Notes: generated from the sequence alone by a model not told the origin. Shown: positions 34,650 to 43,892, counted from the stretch's first letter. The stretch is 64,000 bases of DNA from CAXBMB01 sp052078155 (GCA_052078155.1 JBQJBP010000001.1:1922001-1986000); one strand, 5' to 3'. Numbers and translations: made by a program.

Positions 34650-35515
34650 GCAGCATTGTGACCTCCTCCGCGGGGCCCCGGTCCCTGACCAGCCAGCTGC
34701 TGGCCTTCTGCGCCCGAAATCTGACCCTGCAGGGCCTGGCGGCCTGGCTGCTGGCTCTCTTGTGGATCCTGCCCCTGCTTTACGCCTTCTGGGCAGCCTT
34801 TCACGAGGCCAGCCAGTCCATTCACTTCAACCTCACCGCCCCCCTGGTGCTGGAGAACTTTGTGGAGGCCTGGTCCCAGGCCCCCTTTGCCCGCTACTAC
34901 TTCAACACCTTTGTGCTGGTCGGCGGACTGCTGATTGCCCAGCTGGTATTCTGCACCCTGGCAGGCTTTGCCTTTGCCCGCTTTGACTTTGCCGGTCGCA
35001 ACATCGCCTTTTCCCTGGTGCTGGTTCAGTTGATGATCACGCCCGAAGTGCTGATCGTGAAGAACTACGGCACCATGGCTGACCTCAATCTGGTCGACAC
35101 CATCACCGCCATTGCCCTGCCCTACATGGCCAGTGCCTTTGGCATCTTCCTGCTGCGCCAGACCTTCAAATCCGTGCCCCGCGAACTGGAAGAAGCCGCC
35201 CGCATTGAAGGCTGCAGCTGGATGGGGGTCTTGTGGCGGGTCTATGTGCCAGCAGCCAAGCCGGTCTACCTAGCCTATGCTTTGGTATCTGTCAGCCACC
35301 ACTGGAACAACTTCCTCTGGCCGCTAGTCATCACCAATTCAGTGGAAACCCGTCCGCTGACTGTGGGGCTTGCGATCTTTGCCGCCCCGGAAACAGGGGT
35401 GAACTGGGCCTTGCTGTCAGCTGCGACTTTGCTGTCGGTGGCTCCACTGCTGATCGCTTTCCTGCTGTTCCAGCGTCAGTTTGTGCAATCCTTCCTGCGC
35501 GCCGGGATCAAGTAA
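34646..35515 (+). CDS. ugpE: Glycerol-3-phosphate-type ABC transporter permease
   Basis: A 289-residue second permease, MalG/UgpE group, with six hydrophobic segments. The coupling loop reads VPRELEEAARIEGCSWMGVLWRVYVPAAKPVY, a textbook EAA loop. The start overlaps the ugpA stop, and the gene ends the operon ahead of a terminator at 35545-35571. WNNFLWPLVITNS near the C-terminus is the family motif NnFlWPl. It forms the transmembrane channel with the ugpA product. Confidence 0.9.
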   Translation: MSSIVTSSAGPRSLTSQLLAFCARNLTLQGLAAWLLALLWILPLLYAFWAAFHEASQSIHFNLTAPLVLENFVEAWSQAPFARYYFNTFVLVGGLLIAQLVFCTLAGFAFARFDFAGRNIAFSLVLVQLMITPEVLIVKNYGTMADLNLVDTITAIALPYMASAFGIFLLRQTFKSVPRELEEAARIEGCSWMGVLWRVYVPAAKPVYLAYALVSVSHHWNNFLWPLVITNSVETRPLTVGLAIFAAPETGVNWALLSAATLLSVAPLLIAFLLFQRQFVQSFLRAGIK

Positions 35516-35544
35516 GCCAAGCTGACATCCCCGCCAAAAAAGAA

Positions 35545-35571
35545 AGAGGGCTCTCATCCAGAGAGCCCTCT
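35545..35571. terminator. Bidirectional hairpin between ugpE and the azoreductase gene
   Basis: AGAGGGCTCTC (35545-35555) pairs with GAGAGCCCTCT (35561-35571) around a five-base loop. The stem is strong and sits between two converging stops, with weak T runs on both sides. Confidence 0.78.
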
Positions 35572-35598
35572 TCTGCCACGCCTGAAACTGCGATGTGA

Positions 35599-36204
35599 TC
35601 AGGCAGCCAGCAAGCCCGGCAACTGGGCTTTGGCAGCCTCAAACCCTTCTTCACCGCTGGCCAGACGTTCGGCAATCACGGTTTCCACATTGGTGATCCC
35701 GATGAAGCCGAGAACCGTACGCAGATAGGTATCCTGATGGTTCATGAAAGCCACCGGACTGTCGGGGCCATAGGCTCCCCCCCGGGACCCCAGGATAATG
35801 GCTTTCTTTCCGGTCAGCAGACCCTGCGGGCCGCTTTCACTGTACTGGAACGTCACCCCTACACGGGCCACGTGATCAATGTAGGCTTTCAGGGTGGAGG
35901 GAACGGAGAAGTTGTACATGGGACTGGCGATCAGCACCAGATCAGCCCATTTCAGGTTGGCAACGTAGCCGTCCGAGCGGGTGAGCAACTCCTGTTGTTC
36001 AGATGAGCGCTGCGCTTCCGGGGTATACATGGCCCCGACAAAGGCCCCGTCTACATGGGGGGGCTGGTCACTGGCCAGATCTTCCGTGCGAAGTTCAACG
36101 GTGGTGCCTTTGGCCTCCAGGCCTTTCACGTAGCTTTCTGCCAAAGCCCGACTCTTGCTGCTGTCGCCGTTAACACTGGCAGTGATGATCAAAACGTTGG
36201 TCAT
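35599..36204 (-). CDS. azoR: FMN-dependent NADH-azoreductase (AzoR family)
   Basis: A 201-residue flavodoxin-like quinone/azo reductase that uses NADH. The N-terminal FMN phosphate loop is ITASVNGDSSKSRALAE. ASPMYNFSVPSTLKAYIDHVARVGVTFQY is the long family signature that holds FMN and the dimer interface, followed by KKAIILGSRGGAYG. Length is that of E. coli AzoR. It detoxifies quinones and azo compounds in the cytoplasm. It stands alone between the ugp operon (converging) and rpoD (same strand, upstream), with a terminator between it and rpoD. Confidence 0.92.
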   Translation of the reverse strand: MTNVLIITASVNGDSSKSRALAESYVKGLEAKGTTVELRTEDLASDQPPHVDGAFVGAMYTPEAQRSSEQQELLTRSDGYVANLKWADLVLIASPMYNFSVPSTLKAYIDHVARVGVTFQYSESGPQGLLTGKKAIILGSRGGAYGPDSPVAFMNHQDTYLRTVLGFIGITNVETVIAERLASGEEGFEAAKAQLPGLLAA

Positions 36205-36361
36205 GGTCTTTCCTCACACAGGCGCCGGGATGCGGCGGTTTTTTGGGGTGGCGCTTTATCCTTGAGCGCGCTGTTGGAGGGAATGTGGGTCGAAGAAGCC
36301 CAGTAAACAATTGCTCAAAGCAACAACTCATTGTCTCCTAGAGGAAACAATGAGGATAAAG

Positions 36362-36402
36362 AAAAGGCCCTGCCACCGCCTGCCGACGGTTCAGGGCCTT
36401 TT
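36362..36402 (-). terminator. Rho-independent terminator of rpoD
   Basis: AAAAGGCCCTG (36362-36372) and CAGGGCCTTTT (36392-36402) form an 11-base-pair stem with a 19-base loop, about 55 bases past the rpoD stop. Read leftward the 3' arm ends in CTTTTC. Confidence 0.82.
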
Positions 36403-36455
36403 GCATCAAGGGATCACACTGAGGCGGTCATAACCTGACCGGCCGTGTCAGGTCA

Positions 36456-38444
36456 TCAGGTATCCAGGAAGGAGCGCAGCTTGCGAGAACGGCTCGGGTG
36501 TTTGAGCTTACGCAGAGCTTTGGCTTCAATCTGACGGATACGTTCGCGGGTCACGGAGAACTGCTGCCCCACTTCTTCCAGAGTGTGGTCCGTGTTCATG
36601 CCGATTCCAAAACGCATCCGCAGGACACGCTCTTCGCGGGCCGTCAGACTGGCGAGCACCCGGGTTGTGGTCTCACGCAGGTTGGACTGAATGGCGGCAT
36701 CCAGAGGAATGACCGCATTCTTGTCCTCGATGAAATCACCCAAGTGGCTGTCTTCCTCGTCCCCGATCGGGGTTTCAAGGGAGATGGGCTCCTTGGCGAT
36801 TTTCAGAACCTTGCGGACTTTCTCCAAAGGCATGACCAGACGGGCGGCCAGTTCTTCCGGTGTGGGTTCCCGACCGATCTCATGCAACATCTGACGGCTG
36901 GTGCGCACCAGTTTGTTGATGGTTTCAATCATATGCACCGGAATACGGATGGTCCGGGCCTGGTCCGCGATGGAGCGGGTGATGGCCTGACGGATCCACC
37001 AGGTGGCATAGGTCGAGAACTTGTAACCCCGGCGGTACTCAAACTTGTCCACCGCTTTCATCAGACCGATGTTGCCTTCCTGAATCAGATCCAGGAACTG
37101 CAGACCGCGGTTGGTGTATTTCTTGGCAATGGAGATCACCAGACGCAGGTTGGCCTCAACCATCTCGGTCTTGGCTTTGCTGGCTTCACGTTCACTGCTC
37201 TTGACCAGATTGACCAGCTTGCGGAATTCGGTGATGGGCAGGCCCACCAGTTCCGCGGTCTCAGCCACCTGGACCCGCAGTTCGGCGATCTTGTCGCCTT
37301 CACGCTCCAGGAACTTCGGCCAGGCTTTACCCGGCTTCTTGGCCATTTCTTCCAGCCAGTTGGGCTCCAGCTCGCGACCGAAGTAGGATTCCAGATAGTC
37401 TTCGCGCTTGACCCGATGTTTGGTGGCAAGACGCAGCATCTTGCCTTCCACGTTCAGCAGGCGCTTGTTGTGGCCGTAGAGCTGGTCCACCAGCTGTTCG
37501 ATCCGGGCGTTGTTGAAGTGAACCTTTTCCATGTGGTCCACCAGCTCAGCCTTCAGGCGCTTGTAAGCCGTTTCAGTCTGCGGCGGCACCTTTTCACCGG
37601 CCTGCAGCTTGGCCAGGCGTTTTTCCTGGGTTTTGCTCAGCTTTTTGAAGGTCGCGGCAATGTCGGCGAAAGTCTCCAGAACCTCCGGCAGCAGAGCTTC
37701 TTCCATGGCGGCCAGAGACAAAGTGGGCTCATCGTCCTCTTCGTCGTCTTCAGACGGACGGCCTTCGCCCTCTTCATCGTCAGAAGACTCGTCATCGCTG
37801 TCGTCGGAAGCTTCGGTTTCAGCTTCGTCTTCGCTCAGTTCGCCGTCTTGATCATCTTCTTCATTGATCTCTTCATTGCTGGGGCCGCCGCCATAGGTGG
37901 CGTCCAGATCAATGATGTCCCGCAGCAGGATTTCGCCTTCGATCAGAGAATCACGCCAGGACAGCAAGGCGCTGATGGTCATGGGGGATTCACAGATCCC
38001 GCCGATCATCTTTTCCCGGCCTGCTTCGATGCGCTTGGCAATGGCGATTTCGCCTTCACGGCTCAGCAGCTCAACAGACCCCATTTCACGCAGGTACATG
38101 CGCACGGGATCGTCGGTGCGGCCGACGTCTTCATCATCCAGGTTACCGGCAGCCCGTGAAGAGCGTTCTTCGCCTTCGGCTTCTTCGGTTTCTTCCTGCT
38201 CTTCGCTCTCGATGGCATTGATGCCCATCTCAGAGAGCTGAGCCATCACATCTTCAATCTGCTCGGAAGAGACCTTGTCCTGCGGCAGAACCTGGTTGAG
38301 CTCATCGTAGGTGACGTAGCCCCGCTCTTTGGCTTTCGCCAGCATCTTTTTGACCGCTGCGGTCAAGCTGTCCTCAAGGACGCTCCCGCTTGTTTCTTCA
38401 CGGTTTTCAGTTGCTTCCGCGTTTTCGTTAGCTTTGGTTGCCAT
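36456..38444 (-). CDS. rpoD: RNA polymerase primary sigma factor RpoD (sigma-70)
   Basis: The housekeeping sigma factor, 662 residues. Region 1.1 is at the N-terminus, and region 1.2 starts DPVRMYLREMGSVELLSREGEI. A long non-conserved insert follows, containing a very acidic low-complexity run near residues 195-245 rich in Glu, Asp and Ser. Regions 2.3-2.4 are in FSTYATWWIRQAITRSIADQ, region 3 starts RIPVHMIETINKL, and the region 4 helix-turn-helix is LEEVGQQFSVTRERIRQIEAKALRKLKH. It lies 97 bases downstream of dnaG on the same strand, a conserved arrangement. Confidence 0.97.
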   Translation of the reverse strand: MATKANENAEATENREETSGSVLEDSLTAAVKKMLAKAKERGYVTYDELNQVLPQDKVSSEQIEDVMAQLSEMGINAIESEEQEETEEAEGEERSSRAAGNLDDEDVGRTDDPVRMYLREMGSVELLSREGEIAIAKRIEAGREKMIGGICESPMTISALLSWRDSLIEGEILLRDIIDLDATYGGGPSNEEINEEDDQDGELSEDEAETEASDDSDDESSDDEEGEGRPSEDDEEDDEPTLSLAAMEEALLPEVLETFADIAATFKKLSKTQEKRLAKLQAGEKVPPQTETAYKRLKAELVDHMEKVHFNNARIEQLVDQLYGHNKRLLNVEGKMLRLATKHRVKREDYLESYFGRELEPNWLEEMAKKPGKAWPKFLEREGDKIAELRVQVAETAELVGLPITEFRKLVNLVKSSEREASKAKTEMVEANLRLVISIAKKYTNRGLQFLDLIQEGNIGLMKAVDKFEYRRGYKFSTYATWWIRQAITRSIADQARTIRIPVHMIETINKLVRTSRQMLHEIGREPTPEELAARLVMPLEKVRKVLKIAKEPISLETPIGDEEDSHLGDFIEDKNAVIPLDAAIQSNLRETTTRVLASLTAREERVLRMRFGIGMNTDHTLEEVGQQFSVTRERIRQIEAKALRKLKHPSRSRKLRSFLDT

Positions 38445-38541
38445 CAGCTATCTTATCCTGCGAACTCTCGTTGTTTACGCACCACGAAAAAACCACCCAC
38501 GCGTTCGCACGCGAGAGGTAATCAACTCGTTTTCCTGTCCG

Positions 38542-40464
38542 CTAGTTTCTTCCGGTATTCGCCGTTTCGAAGCGCTCAATGACGCGCTGCTGCGCTGTCT
38601 TTTCTTCGTGAATTGCTCGCTCGGCCCGAACCCGGTCCAACTGCTCGTCGCTTGTTTCCTCGGCCAGCCGACGCACTGCCTCTTGTTCTTCCGGTCGCCG
38701 AACGGCTTCCCTAACTCGTTGAACCCAATAGCCAAATCTCTTGCGCACCTCCGCGATTGGCGCATCGGGGCGGGCAAGGGGTTCATGAAGATAGATGGAC
38801 CTGTTCAGTAACTTTTCAAGCAGCTCAGCATAACCTAGGTCGCAGAGGTGACATTTCACAGCTGACCTGTCAAGGTCCGGCAGCCGCAAAAGGCCGTCGA
38901 CAAGGCTCTCCAGCAGGCGTTCATGCTCGGGGCGGGAGAAGGCCAGACCGCTCAGTTCTTCCAGATGATCCTGGGACACAGCGGGGTGATTAATCACCAG
39001 GGCCAGAAGCACCTGTTCAGGTCGTTGCTGCAGCAAGACAGGTGACTGCCGCGGCGGTGTTGGCAGCCCGGATCCTGACGCCGGGCCACGCGCGCCAAAG
39101 CGCCCCCCAGCCCCCTTGCCTTTGGCCGGGAACCGCCCGCCTTTGCCTTGCCAGCCTCTGGACTTGAAACCGAATGCCTCGTCATAGCGCTGCAACAGGG
39201 CCCGACGGTACGCTTCTTTTACCGAGGCGTCTTCAATCAGGTCGCTCTTGTCCAGCAGTTCTTTCTTGAGCCCGGCCTGCCGCTCCGGCGTGTCGAACCG
39301 GCCCCCGGACAGGGCAGAGCGCCAGATCAGATCCGACAGGGGGCGCGCCCGGTCCAGGATGGCTTGAAAGGCCTCCGTGCCCTGGGCCTGGACCAGTGAG
39401 TCCGGGTCTTCCCCGGCAGGCAGGGTCGCAAAGCGCAGGGACTGACCCGGTCGCAGCAGAGGCAAAGCCCGTTCGGCCGCACGTTGACCGGCGCGCTGCC
39501 CGGCGGCATCCCCATCCAGACAAATGATGGGTTCAGGCACCATGCGCCAAAGCTCTGTGATCTGCTGTTCCGTTACAGCCGTGCCCAGCGGGGCAACGGC
39601 GGCAGGAAAGCCTGCCTGAGCCAGGGCAATCACATCCATATAGCCTTCACAGACCACCACTTCGGCCCCGTCATGGGCCGCCTGGCGGGCGTTGGCCAGA
39701 TTGTAAAGGATCTTGCCTTTATGAAAGACCTGACTGTCCGGTGAATTCAGGTACTTGGCTTTTGACTCTGGATTGAGCGCCCGGCCCCCAAAGGCCACCA
39801 CCCGGCCCCGACGGTCGGTAATGGGAAACATGGCCCGGTCGAAAAAGTAGTCCCGCAAAGGACCCCCATCGTCAGGGCGTTTCAGCAGTCCGGCGTCCAC
39901 CATCAGCTGGTCATCGATGCCCCGGGCATTAAGCGCCTTGCGCAGCACCCCCCGCTGGTTGGGCGCATAGCCCAGTCGGAATCGGGCAATGGTGCCCCGG
40001 CTCAGACCACGGTTTTCCAGATACTCCAACGCCCCCCGCCCCTGAGCACTGGTCAGCTGTTGCTGGTACCAGGCGGTGGCTGCTTCCAGAACTTCGTGCA
40101 GGCTGGCGCGCTTCTTTTCCGCTGCCTGCTGGGCCGGGGTGGCTTTTGGCACCTGCAGTCCGGCTTCCCCGGCCAGTTTTTCCACGGCTTCGGGAAAACT
40201 CAGGCCTTCCACCTTCATCACCCAGCCGATGGCGTCACCATGTTCGCCGGAAGAAAAGCAGTGATAGAAGCCCTTGTCCGGGACGACATAGAAGGAGGGA
40301 GATTTTTCTTTGTTGAACGGCGAGAGGCCAACGAACTCCCGGCCTCTTTTGGTCAGGCGCACCTGTCGCCCCACCAAGTCCACCAAGGAGACATTGGCGC
40401 GGAGCTCGTCCAGAAACTCCGGCGTGAAACCCATGCCGCTGCTCTTTCCCCTGTTCTGCATCAT
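38542..40464 (-). CDS. dnaG: DNA primase DnaG
   Basis: Makes RNA primers for replication; 640 residues from the chosen ATG. The N-terminal zinc-binding domain aligns well, but of the usual C-H-C-C ligands only Cys69 remains: the others are Ser48, Asn51 and Ser72. The TOPRIM core is intact, with VVCEGYMDVIALAQAGFPA and ICLDGDAAGQRAGQRAA. A Gly/Arg/Lys-rich low-complexity linker near residues 430-460 precedes the helicase-binding C-terminus. Starts at 40497 (TTG) and 40434 (ATG) are also possible. It lies between yqeY and rpoD, all on one strand. Confidence 0.95.
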   Translation of the reverse strand: MMQNRGKSSGMGFTPEFLDELRANVSLVDLVGRQVRLTKRGREFVGLSPFNKEKSPSFYVVPDKGFYHCFSSGEHGDAIGWVMKVEGLSFPEAVEKLAGEAGLQVPKATPAQQAAEKKRASLHEVLEAATAWYQQQLTSAQGRGALEYLENRGLSRGTIARFRLGYAPNQRGVLRKALNARGIDDQLMVDAGLLKRPDDGGPLRDYFFDRAMFPITDRRGRVVAFGGRALNPESKAKYLNSPDSQVFHKGKILYNLANARQAAHDGAEVVVCEGYMDVIALAQAGFPAAVAPLGTAVTEQQITELWRMVPEPIICLDGDAAGQRAGQRAAERALPLLRPGQSLRFATLPAGEDPDSLVQAQGTEAFQAILDRARPLSDLIWRSALSGGRFDTPERQAGLKKELLDKSDLIEDASVKEAYRRALLQRYDEAFGFKSRGWQGKGGRFPAKGKGAGGRFGARGPASGSGLPTPPRQSPVLLQQRPEQVLLALVINHPAVSQDHLEELSGLAFSRPEHERLLESLVDGLLRLPDLDRSAVKCHLCDLGYAELLEKLLNRSIYLHEPLARPDAPIAEVRKRFGYWVQRVREAVRRPEEQEAVRRLAEETSDEQLDRVRAERAIHEEKTAQQRVIERFETANTGRN

Positions 40465-40646
40465 GCCGTAGCGACCTTCCTTCGGATCACCTGGCAAGGG
40501 GGTAAGAGTAACGTGTTTTTGTAAGCTCTAAGCATAAAAAATAAGGAAACAAACCGGCATTCGATCATCAGAGTGATCTTGTTGTTGAAAGGTCTTGGGA
40601 AAGGCTTGTGGAAAAGCTGTGGATCATATGGCCAGCACCATATGAA

Positions 40647-40677
40647 AGAGGCCGAGGAAACAAGCTCCCCGGCCTCT
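40647..40677 (-). terminator. Hairpin after yqeY
   Basis: AGAGGCCGAGG (40647-40657) pairs with CCCCGGCCTCT (40667-40677), with one inner mismatch. It lies between the yqeY stop and dnaG. The T run is weak, so it may only partly stop transcription. Confidence 0.6.
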
Positions 40678-40702
40678 GTCGCATCTGAAATTCCAGACTC
40701 TG

Positions 40703-41158
40703 CTAAGCCAGCTTCTGTTTCACCAGAGCGCTGGCCTTGCCGAAATCCATCTGTCCGGGGTAGCGGCTTTTCAGCTCGCCCATGACCCGGCCCATGTCTT
40801 TGATGGAGCTGGCCTCCAGTTCGCCGATCACGGCTTCGATGGCGGCCTGCGATTCTTCTTCGCTCAGCGCTTTGGGCAAAAAGCGTTCGATGACTTGAAT
40901 TTCACCGGCTTCCCGTTCCGCCAGGTCCTGACGATCGCCCTTTTCATAAAGTGCGATGGACTCGCGGCGCTGCTTAACCATCTTGCCGAGCATTTCCAGC
41001 AGGTCATCATCGCTGATGCCGTCGCTGTTGCCCTGACTGCGGGCCTGAATATCGCGGTCTTTGAGGGCAGCCATGATCAGGCGCACCGTGCTGGTGGTCT
41101 GGCTGTCCTTATTGCGCATGGCCTCTTTCAAGGCGTCTTTCAACTCTGTCCGCAGCAT
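40703..41158 (-). CDS. yqeY: GatB/YqeY domain protein
   Basis: A 151-residue helical protein with the YqeY fold, related to the tail of the GatB amidotransferase subunit that grips tRNA. Typical segments are LKDALKEAMRNKDSQTTSTVRLIMAALKD, the middle VKQRRESIALYEKGDRQDLAEREAGEI and the C-terminal MGRVMGELKSRYPGQMDFGKASALVK. Its cellular role is not established, but it very often precedes dnaG-rpoD in Alphaproteobacteria, as here. The ATG at 41158 has GGAG eight bases upstream; the frame extends 47 residues further with no ribosome site. It is divergent from carA. Confidence 0.9.
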   Translation of the reverse strand: MLRTELKDALKEAMRNKDSQTTSTVRLIMAALKDRDIQARSQGNSDGISDDDLLEMLGKMVKQRRESIALYEKGDRQDLAEREAGEIQVIERFLPKALSEEESQAAIEAVIGELEASSIKDMGRVMGELKSRYPGQMDFGKASALVKQKLA

Positions 41159-41555
41159 TGCTGCTTCTCCTATGGTTTTGGCCCGGGTGCTCCGCACCCT
41201 TCGAGGCCGCCGGCCGAAAGTCAACCTTGGGCGGCGACTGAGGGCCAACTTACGATCTTGTGTCGGCTGCTTTCCAGTCCCAGGGGGCCAGGGCTGCATT
41301 TTTTACAGCCCAGTCAGCTCCGCGCTGGTCCTTGACCCCGGGGGGGCGATTCGCATAAATGCGCCTGCCAGGGGAAAGCTGTGCCTGCGGGTTGCTTGCA
41401 GACAACGGCTTGCCGAACGGACCCGCCCTATAGCCGAAGGTGGCTGCCGGGGCAACCTTCCTGGCCGCATAAGGTCGAAGATACCTTGCCGGGAAAAACA
41501 CTGTCCCCCCTGTTTTTTTCGGGCAAAACAACCGATAGCTAAGGAAAGATCCGCG
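41159..41555. other. Divergent region between yqeY and carA, with a carA leader hairpin
   Basis: 397 bases. An imperfect hairpin at 41486-41526 (TTGCC...AAAAACA paired with TGTTTTT...GGGCAA, ten-base C-rich loop) lies directly before the carA ribosome site AAGGAAAG. It could be a leader structure, but the stem is mostly A-T and interrupted. The carA frame is open upstream to 41061 by composition only. Confidence 0.45.
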
Positions 41556-42788
41556 ATGAGCGACGACGCCAAGACCGCCCCCACGGCCGCTGGAACAGCC
41601 GACCTGCGCGATGTCTCCGCCAAGGAGATCCCGCAAGGAGCCACCGCCGCCCTCATTCTGGCAGACGGAACCATTTTCTGGGGTCGCGGGCTGGGTGCGG
41701 CCCGACACAGCGTCGGTGAAGTCTGCTTCAACACCTCGCTTACCGGCTATCAGGAAATCATGACCGATCCCTCCTACGCCGGTCAGCTCATCACCTTCAC
41801 CTTCCCCCACGTGGGCAATGTCGGGACCAACCCGGAAGACATTGAAACGGTGAACCCGGCGGCTCTGGGACTGATCCTGCGCGCCGAAGTGACCGAGCCC
41901 TCCAGCTGGCGGGCCGTGGAAGACCTGGACAGCTGGCTGAAGAAACACGACCTGCCGGGCATCATGGGTGTGGACACCCGCCAGGTGGCCCGCCGGGTCC
42001 GGGACCTGGGTGCCCCCAATGGCACGCTGGTGCATGCGCCAGACGGCGTCTTTGATCTGCCCGCCCTGCAGGACTTTGCCAAGAACTGGCCGGGCCTGGA
42101 AGGCATGGATCTGGCCAAGGAAGTCACCACCCGTCAGACCTACCAGTGGGATGAAACCACCTGGGCGCTGGGGGAAGGCTACGGCAAGCTGGAGCAGCCC
42201 AAGTACAAGGTGGTTGCGGTGGATTTTGGCGCCAAACGCAACATTCTGCGCTGCCTGGCTGAAGAAGGCTGTGACGTCACGGTGGTGCCGGCCAGCGCCA
42301 CCGCCGAAGAAATTCTGGCGCACCAGCCCGACGGCCTGTTCCTGTCCAACGGTCCCGGCGATCCTGCCGCCACCGGGGTCTACGCTGTGGACACACTCAA
42401 AAGCCTGATGGAAGACAAGAACCTGCCCATCTTCGGCATCTGCCTGGGCCACCAGATTCTGGCCCTGGCACTGGGGGCAAAAACCAAGAAGATGCATCTG
42501 GGGCACCGGGGCGGAAACCACCCTGTCAAAGATCTGCAGACCGGCAAGGTAGAAATCACCAGTCAGAACCACGGGTTTGTGGTGGACCAGGACAGCTTGC
42601 CTGCAGGTGTCCGTGAAAGCCACGTCAGCCTGTTTGATGGCAGCAACGAAGGTCTGAGCGTGGAAGGCCGTCCGATCTTCTCAGTACAGTATCACCCGGA
42701 AGCCTCTCCCGGTCCGTCTGACAGCCACTATCTCTTCAAGCGCTTTGTCGCCAACATTGAAGCCAGCAAAGCCGAGCAGGTGGCCTAA
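41556..42788 (+). CDS. carA: Carbamoyl-phosphate synthase small (glutaminase) subunit
   Basis: Hydrolyses glutamine and passes ammonia to CarB to make carbamoyl phosphate for arginine and pyrimidine synthesis. 410 residues. The N-terminal CPSase_sm domain includes FNTSLTGYQEIMTDPSYAGQ and GNVGTNPEDIE. The class I glutaminase has the catalytic Cys in FGICLGHQILALALG and the His-Glu pair in VQYHPEASPGP. The N-terminus carries about 30 extra residues rich in Ala and Thr before ALILADGTIFWG. A strong AAGGAAAG site sets the ATG. carB lies 1.4 kb downstream, separated by an amidinotransferase gene. Confidence 0.96.
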   Translation: MSDDAKTAPTAAGTADLRDVSAKEIPQGATAALILADGTIFWGRGLGAARHSVGEVCFNTSLTGYQEIMTDPSYAGQLITFTFPHVGNVGTNPEDIETVNPAALGLILRAEVTEPSSWRAVEDLDSWLKKHDLPGIMGVDTRQVARRVRDLGAPNGTLVHAPDGVFDLPALQDFAKNWPGLEGMDLAKEVTTRQTYQWDETTWALGEGYGKLEQPKYKVVAVDFGAKRNILRCLAEEGCDVTVVPASATAEEILAHQPDGLFLSNGPGDPAATGVYAVDTLKSLMEDKNLPIFGICLGHQILALALGAKTKKMHLGHRGGNHPVKDLQTGKVEITSQNHGFVVDQDSLPAGVRESHVSLFDGSNEGLSVEGRPIFSVQYHPEASPGPSDSHYLFKRFVANIEASKAEQVA

Positions 42789-42811
42789 AACTCTGCCAGT
42801 TCCGGCAGAAA

Positions 42812-42855
42812 CAAAAGAAAACCCCATTTGCACGCGCAAGTGGGGTTTTCTTTTG
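42812..42855 (+). terminator. Rho-independent terminator of carA
   Basis: CAAAAGAAAACCCCA (42812-42826) pairs with TGGGGTTTTCTTTTG (42841-42855), a 15-base-pair stem. A smaller hairpin TCTGCC/GGCAGA precedes it. It separates carA from the amidinotransferase gene, so carA is probably monocistronic. Confidence 0.85.
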
Positions 42856-42920
42856 CGGCCCTGCAATCCTGGCAGTAAGAAACCTGCAGCACAGGAAACA
42901 ACCAGGATGGAGAGCAGGCC

Positions 42921-43892
42921 GTGGACGAAGCCCTGAAGAAAATTCACGCCAAGAGTACCTTCGACAGCGCCGCCTATGGCGGCGATGGCTTTTCTCCCCG
43001 ACTGGCCAACCATCTGGCGGAAATGACTGATCTTTGGGGGGCCTGTGGCATCCAGAACGAATTTGCGCCCCTGAAACAGGTGCTGCTGCATCGCCCGGGC
43101 GGGGAACTGGCGGGCCTGGATGATCCCGATGCCGTGCAGATGCTGGCGTCTGTCTCTCCGGAGCTGGCCGCCCAGCAACATGACGCCCTGGCCCAGGCTT
43201 ACCGGGACAATGGCGTCACTGTTCATCTGGTAGAGCCAGACCGCACCCCGCCCCCCAATCAGATTTTCTGCGCCGACCTCTTTGCCATGACCCCCGGCGG
43301 CGCCATTCTGGCCCGGCCTGCCTCCACCGTCCGCGCAGGTGAAGAGCGATTTGTCGCCCGCCGGCTGGCCGACCTGGGCGTCCCCATTCTGAAAACCCTG
43401 ACCGGCACGGGGACTTTCGAAGGGGCGGATGCACTCTGGCTGGATGAAAAAACCGTGGCTGTTGGCCTGGGGCCACGCACCAACGATGAAGGCGGCCTGC
43501 AGGTGGCGGATGCGCTGAGCGAACTGGGCGTCGATACCATCTTCTGCGACATGCCCTACGGAGCCATGCATCTGATGGGTCTGCTGCGCATTGTTGATGG
43601 CGACCTGGCTCTGGCCTGGGCCCGGCGCACCCCCTATCGCCTGGTTCAGGCCTTGCGGGAGCGTGGCTATAAAGTCGTCTTCCTGCCGTCAGAAGCCGAC
43701 ACCCGCCAGTACACGGCGTTCAACTTTGTCACCCTGGCACCCCGGAAAATCCTGATGATGGCCGGATACGATGAAACACAGGAATTCTATGAAAAACTCG
43801 GGATCACCTGTGTGACCGTCGAGGCCAACGAACTGACAAAAGCCGCCGGCGCCGTGGGCTGCCTCAGCGGCATTGTGGAACGAAAATCCTGA
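42921..43892 (+). CDS. Amidinotransferase/dimethylarginine dimethylaminohydrolase-like enzyme
   Basis: A 323-residue enzyme of the guanidino-group-modifying superfamily (arginine deiminase, DDAH, amidinotransferases), which attack an arginine-like substrate with a Cys. The propeller motifs are visible: VLLHRPGGEL, FEGADALWLDE (Glu167, Asp170), MHLMGLLRIVDGDL (His217) and the catalytic Cys314 in AGAVGCLSG. The usual start of this fold is preceded by about 40 extra residues. The substrate (arginine, methylarginine or another guanidino compound) is not fixed. The start is GTG. It lies between carA and carB, fitting a role around arginine. Confidence 0.83.
   Translation: MDEALKKIHAKSTFDSAAYGGDGFSPRLANHLAEMTDLWGACGIQNEFAPLKQVLLHRPGGELAGLDDPDAVQMLASVSPELAAQQHDALAQAYRDNGVTVHLVEPDRTPPPNQIFCADLFAMTPGGAILARPASTVRAGEERFVARRLADLGVPILKTLTGTGTFEGADALWLDEKTVAVGLGPRTNDEGGLQVADALSELGVDTIFCDMPYGAMHLMGLLRIVDGDLALAWARRTPYRLVQALRERGYKVVFLPSEADTRQYTAFNFVTLAPRKILMMAGYDETQEFYEKLGITCVTVEANELTKAAGAVGCLSGIVERKS

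Noticed and set aside
37700..37870. Highly acidic low-complexity run in RpoD, as a possible foreign insert
   Set aside because: The non-conserved region of primary sigma factors is normally acidic and variable in Alpha- and Gammaproteobacteria. Both flanks are standard.
41486..41526. carA leader hairpin as a transcription attenuator
   Set aside because: The stem is interrupted and mostly A-T, the T run lies inside the arm and not after it, and no leader peptide was found. It is kept only as a note on the intergenic region.
41061..41555. Upstream extension of the carA reading frame by 165 codons
   Set aside because: The extension has no ribosome site, looks like non-coding sequence and overlaps the yqeY promoter. 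The ATG at 41556 has a strong site and starts the known protein.
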